Assembly: GCA_900757615.1 (NCBI GenBank)
Contig: CAAEON010000044.1
Coordinates: 1-48,016, forward strand
Source of the DNA: an uncultured Collinsella sp.
Lineage (GTDB): Bacteria > Actinomycetota > Coriobacteriia > Coriobacteriales > Coriobacteriaceae
Reading direction: 5' to 3'
DNA length: 48,016 bases
The position numbers were made by a program, and so were the translations under genes. This document shows positions 45,670 to 48,016 of this stretch, piece by piece. The notes beneath the pieces are model-generated. The model was not told where the DNA came from, did no database searches, and was given only the letters and a program-made list of their open reading frames with translations. Each line of letters starts with the position of its first letter. The first letter of the stretch is position 1.

Positions 45670-45768
45670 CGGCGCTCAGGCACCCCATCTCGCTGCTCAA
45701 ACCGTCGCTCGCGTACATGAAGTACGCGTCGCTCCTCTTTCGCGGCGACCTGGGGCACCTGAGCGCCG
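45670..45768. repeat. Large nested inverted repeat
   Basis: 45670-45687 pairs with 45751-45768 at 16 of 18 positions (CGGCGCTCAGG ... CCTGAGCGCCG). Inside, GCGTAC (45711-45716) faces GTACGC (45722-45727) over ATGAA, flanked by direct GTCGCTC copies. It can form one long branched stem. Confidence 0.75.
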
Positions 45769-46001
45769 CTCGCTGACGTTGGGGGTATCTGCAGAGTTAC
45801 CGCTGTTGTTGCGAAGCTTTCTGGTTCGGTAAGCTGCTCCGATAACACGTTTGCTTGCTTGGTTTGAGTGCTTCGCTCCTGGCTGTATTTGGCGATTTGC
45901 AGCTTTCCAATTGACGGCTCGCGTTTCTGTGAGGGGGCGCGGGCCGGTTTTCTATCAGCCCCACTGACTCGGCGGGCTGTCGTACGAAAGGGGAGACTCC
46001 T

Positions 46002-46883
46002 ATGGAGTTTGTTCTTGATAACGGTTCTGTTCGCGTGGCGTTGAGCACGGCGGGCGGGTCGTTCACTTCTATTGCGGCCAACGGCCGTGAGTACCTGTGG
46101 CAGGGTGACCCGGCGGTGTGGTCGGGCCAGGCACCTATTTGCTTTCCGATCTGCGGCGGCCTTCGTGACGGCCGCGCGATGACCATGGGCGGCCGCGAGG
46201 TAAACCTCGCCCGCCACGGCTTTGCGCGCAAACAGGAGTGGAAGCTCGAGGAACAGGGCGACAACATGGTTGCGCTGAGCCTAAGTTCTGCCGACCATGC
46301 CGAGTTGCTCGAGCAGTACCCGTATCCGTTTAAGATCGTTGCTCGTTACGCGATCGATTCGGAAAAGGTTGCCGTGTCGTACGAGGTGACCAATGAGGGC
46401 ACCGAGGACATGCCGTTCTTTGTGGGCGGTCACCCCGGCTTTAAGTGCCCGCTCGACGAGGGCGAGTCCTATGACGATTACGAGCTCCGTTTTGAGCAGC
46501 GTGAGGCCACCGAGCTCTGTACTGCCGTTCCCTCGACGGGCCTGATTGATGTTGAGCATCGCAGCAAGAACCCCATGATCGGCCAGAACCTGCCGCTTGC
46601 CCACGAACTCTTCGACTTCGCGGAGACCATCTTCGACGTGCTCGAGAGCCGCGTGGTTACGCTGACCAAGAAAACCGAGGACAAGGGCGTGCGTTTGACG
46701 TTTCCCGATATGCCGTACCTGATTGTGTGGAGCAAGCCCGAGGGCGACTTTGTGGCAGTTGAGCCGTGGGGTGGTCTGTCCACCTGCTCCGACGAGGACG
46801 ATATCCTGGAGCACAAGCGTGGCTGCCTGGTGGCCAAGCCGGGGGAGACCGTCACCCGCGGCTTTGAGATCGAGATCCTTTAA
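46002..46883 (+). CDS. Aldose 1-epimerase-like protein (LacX type), copy 2
   Basis: 293 aa, the same length as the copy at 17270 and similar to it along the whole chain (LWQGDPAVWSGQAPICFPICGGLRDG, LARHGFARKQEW, GGHPGFKCPLDEG, FAETIFDVLESR, VAVEPWGGLSTCSDEDD identical or nearly so). The His and Glu positions of the mutarotase fold are kept. It sits between lacAB and lacC, the usual LacX setting, so it probably acts on galactose or its 6-phosphate. AAAGGGGAG lies 6 nt before ATG 46002. lacC follows after 53 bp. Confidence 0.87.
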   Translation: MEFVLDNGSVRVALSTAGGSFTSIAANGREYLWQGDPAVWSGQAPICFPICGGLRDGRAMTMGGREVNLARHGFARKQEWKLEEQGDNMVALSLSSADHAELLEQYPYPFKIVARYAIDSEKVAVSYEVTNEGTEDMPFFVGGHPGFKCPLDEGESYDDYELRFEQREATELCTAVPSTGLIDVEHRSKNPMIGQNLPLAHELFDFAETIFDVLESRVVTLTKKTEDKGVRLTFPDMPYLIVWSKPEGDFVAVEPWGGLSTCSDEDDILEHKRGCLVAKPGETVTRGFEIEIL

Positions 46884-46936
46884 CGAGCTATCGTATGTTT
46901 GGGGTGGGTCATGCCGCCCCGGAACAGGAGTTCAAT

Positions 46937-47872
46937 ATGATTCTGACCGTTACCATGAACCCGTCGATTGATACGCGCTATCAGCTCGACAAGCTGGTCA
47001 TTGACGACGTTAACCGCGTCACGCCCGAAAAGACCGCTGGCGGCAAGGGCCTCAACGTGAGCCGCGTGCTGCTGCAGCTGGGCGACGACGTGCTCGCGAC
47101 CGGCCTGCTCGGCGGCCACATGGGTGCCTATATGGCCGAGCTTATGGATACCGACGGCGTTAAGAACGACTTTGTGCCCATCGCCGGTGAGACGCGCATC
47201 TGCCTGAATATTCTGCACGAGGGTAATCAGACCGAGCTTTTGGAGAGCGGCCCGCAGATCGCCCCGGCCGAGCTCGAGGCCTTTACGGCCAAGTTTGCCG
47301 AGCTTGCAGCGAAGGCGGACGTTGTGACGCTTTCGGGCTCGCTGCCGCGTGGCGTCGATGCCGGCTACTATGCCGAGCTCGTCAAGATCGCCGAGGAGGC
47401 GGGCGCCAAGGTGCTGCTCGACACCTCGGGTGCATCGCTTGAGGCCGCGCTGGAGTCTGACGCTAAGCCTGAGCTCGTAAAGCCCAACCTGACCGAGATT
47501 AACGGCCTGCTGGGTACGTCCTTTACGACCGATGATGTCGATGCCCTGCGCGAGGCGCTTGCCGCCGACGAGCGCTTTGCTGACATTCCCTGGGTCGTCG
47601 TCTCGATGGGCGCCGCCGGTTCGGTGGGCTTCCACGAGGGCCGCGCGTTCCGCGCCAAGACGCCCGCGATTGCAGCCGTGAACGCGACGGGTTCCGGCGA
47701 CTCGACCATCGCCGGCTTTGCGCATGCCATTGCTGCTGGTGCCGACGACGTCACGGTGCTCAAGACTGCCAATACCTGCGGCAAGCTCAACGCCATGGAC
47801 CCCAAGACCGGCCACCTGGTCATGGACCGCTGGGACGAGATCTACAACAACGTTGAGGTCGTAGAGCTGTAG
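46937..47872 (+). CDS. lacC: Tagatose-6-phosphate kinase (PfkB family), copy 2
   Basis: 311 aa, matching the copy at 18211 at the great majority of positions: MILTVTMNPSIDTRYQLDKL, TAGGKGLNVSRVL, GGHMGAYMAELMD, SGSLPRGVDAGYY, VKPNLTEINGLLGTSFTTDDVD, NATGSGDSTIAGFAHAIAAGADD. It phosphorylates tagatose-6-P from LacAB. CAGGAG lies 6 nt before ATG 46937. Position after lacAB and the epimerase makes this the lactose-branch copy, and 18211 the GalNAc-branch copy. No lacD follows before the window ends. Confidence 0.92.
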   Translation: MILTVTMNPSIDTRYQLDKLVIDDVNRVTPEKTAGGKGLNVSRVLLQLGDDVLATGLLGGHMGAYMAELMDTDGVKNDFVPIAGETRICLNILHEGNQTELLESGPQIAPAELEAFTAKFAELAAKADVVTLSGSLPRGVDAGYYAELVKIAEEAGAKVLLDTSGASLEAALESDAKPELVKPNLTEINGLLGTSFTTDDVDALREALAADERFADIPWVVVSMGAAGSVGFHEGRAFRAKTPAIAAVNATGSGDSTIAGFAHAIAAGADDVTVLKTANTCGKLNAMDPKTGHLVMDRWDEIYNNVEVVEL

Positions 47873-47902
47873 GGTTACGGCGTTTTACCAAACGCCGTAA
47901 CC
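47873..47902 (+). terminator. Hairpin after lacC copy 2
   Basis: GGTTACGGCGTTT (47873-47885), loop TACC, AAACGCCGTAACC (47890-47902), perfect 13 bp. It is a sister of the hairpin after lacB, starting on the base after the stop codon. Confidence 0.65.
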
Positions 47903-47949
47903 AGCCGACGCTGCGCAGGCCGCATTTGGACAATCTGACGTTCAACTTC

Positions 47950-47984
47950 AAGGGCGCGACCAGAAGGTCAGCGCCCTTTCGTTT
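47950..47984 (+). terminator. Terminator downstream of lacC copy 2
   Basis: AAGGGCGC-GACC (47950-47961) pairs with GGTC-A-GCGCCCTT (47966-47978) with an AGAA loop, followed by TCGTTTC. It ends the epimerase-lacC transcript. Nothing further is seen to 48016. Confidence 0.8.
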
Positions 47985-48016
47985 CACGTCACCTTGTCTC
48001 AAATGCGACCCGCTCG

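Larger units (their letters stand above)
45624..46001. other. Intergenic region of nested palindromes after lacB
   Basis: 378 bp without a gene. It has a terminator-like hairpin (45628-45655) and a large nested inverted repeat (45670-45768), then a region (45780-45990) that shows no feature except the ribosome site AAAGGGGAG of the next gene. Confidence 0.65.

Overview
The window looks like a chromosomal segment of a GC-rich gut actinobacterium of class Coriobacteriia, most likely Collinsella or a close relative. This is inference from high-GC codon use, AAGGAG-type ribosome sites, Firmicutes-like PTS and tagatose-6-phosphate genes in a high-GC background, and stem-loop plus U-run terminators. 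No rRNA is present to settle it.

Layout. (1) 1-9061, housekeeping: the tail of an unidentified gene, a candidate structured RNA (about 148-416), a lipoprotein, the ribosome hibernation factor hpf, a DegV protein, an operon of a dehydrogenase with a Cys/His-rich tail, a membrane protein, a HEAT-like protein and an NAD-type isocitrate dehydrogenase, then a membrane-anchored SurA-like protein and a convergent XRE/DUF2975-like pair. (2) 9062-19817, amino-sugar locus: a mannose-family PTS (EIIA, YajC-like, EIIB, EIIC, EIID), a GntR/HutC regulator, agaS, nagA, a flavodoxin-like gene, an epimerase, lacC, a nagA fragment and a YhcH-family gene. Together these make a nearly complete GalNAc route to tagatose-1,6-bisphosphate. 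(3) 19818-27660, a patchwork of lower-GC hypothetical genes, a tRNA-Thr(CGT), a hydrophobic mini-protein, an orphan EIIB whose active-site His is Tyr, a DUF4143 ATPase, galM, a LacR-like regulator, a winged-helix gene beside a long perfect inverted repeat, and several dispersed repeats. (4) 27661-42429, three paralogous lactose-type modules, each with a LacI regulator divergent from an EIICB (lacE) and a 6-phospho-beta-galactosidase (lacG). (5) 42430-48016: lacF (the only EIIA-Lac), a membrane protein, lacA, lacB and a second epimerase-lacC pair.

How it works together. Three LacE/LacG pairs import and cleave phospho-beta-galactosides and probably share the one LacF. LacAB turns galactose-6-phosphate into tagatose-6-phosphate, and LacC phosphorylates it. 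The GalNAc branch (NagA, AgaS) also ends at tagatose-6-phosphate. No tagatose-bisphosphate aldolase (lacD/gatY) lies in the window.

Regulation can be read at three levels: module-specific LacI operators, each built on a CG-centred 16-mer; a LacR-type box (TGTTC-N5-TGTTYRAAT) before lacR, lacF and lacA; and a GntR operator (CTGGTTACTACCAG) before the amino-sugar PTS and agaS. The most unusual elements are an exactly 56-bp palindromic repeat present six times at the module borders, the candidate structured RNA, and the orphan EIIB.
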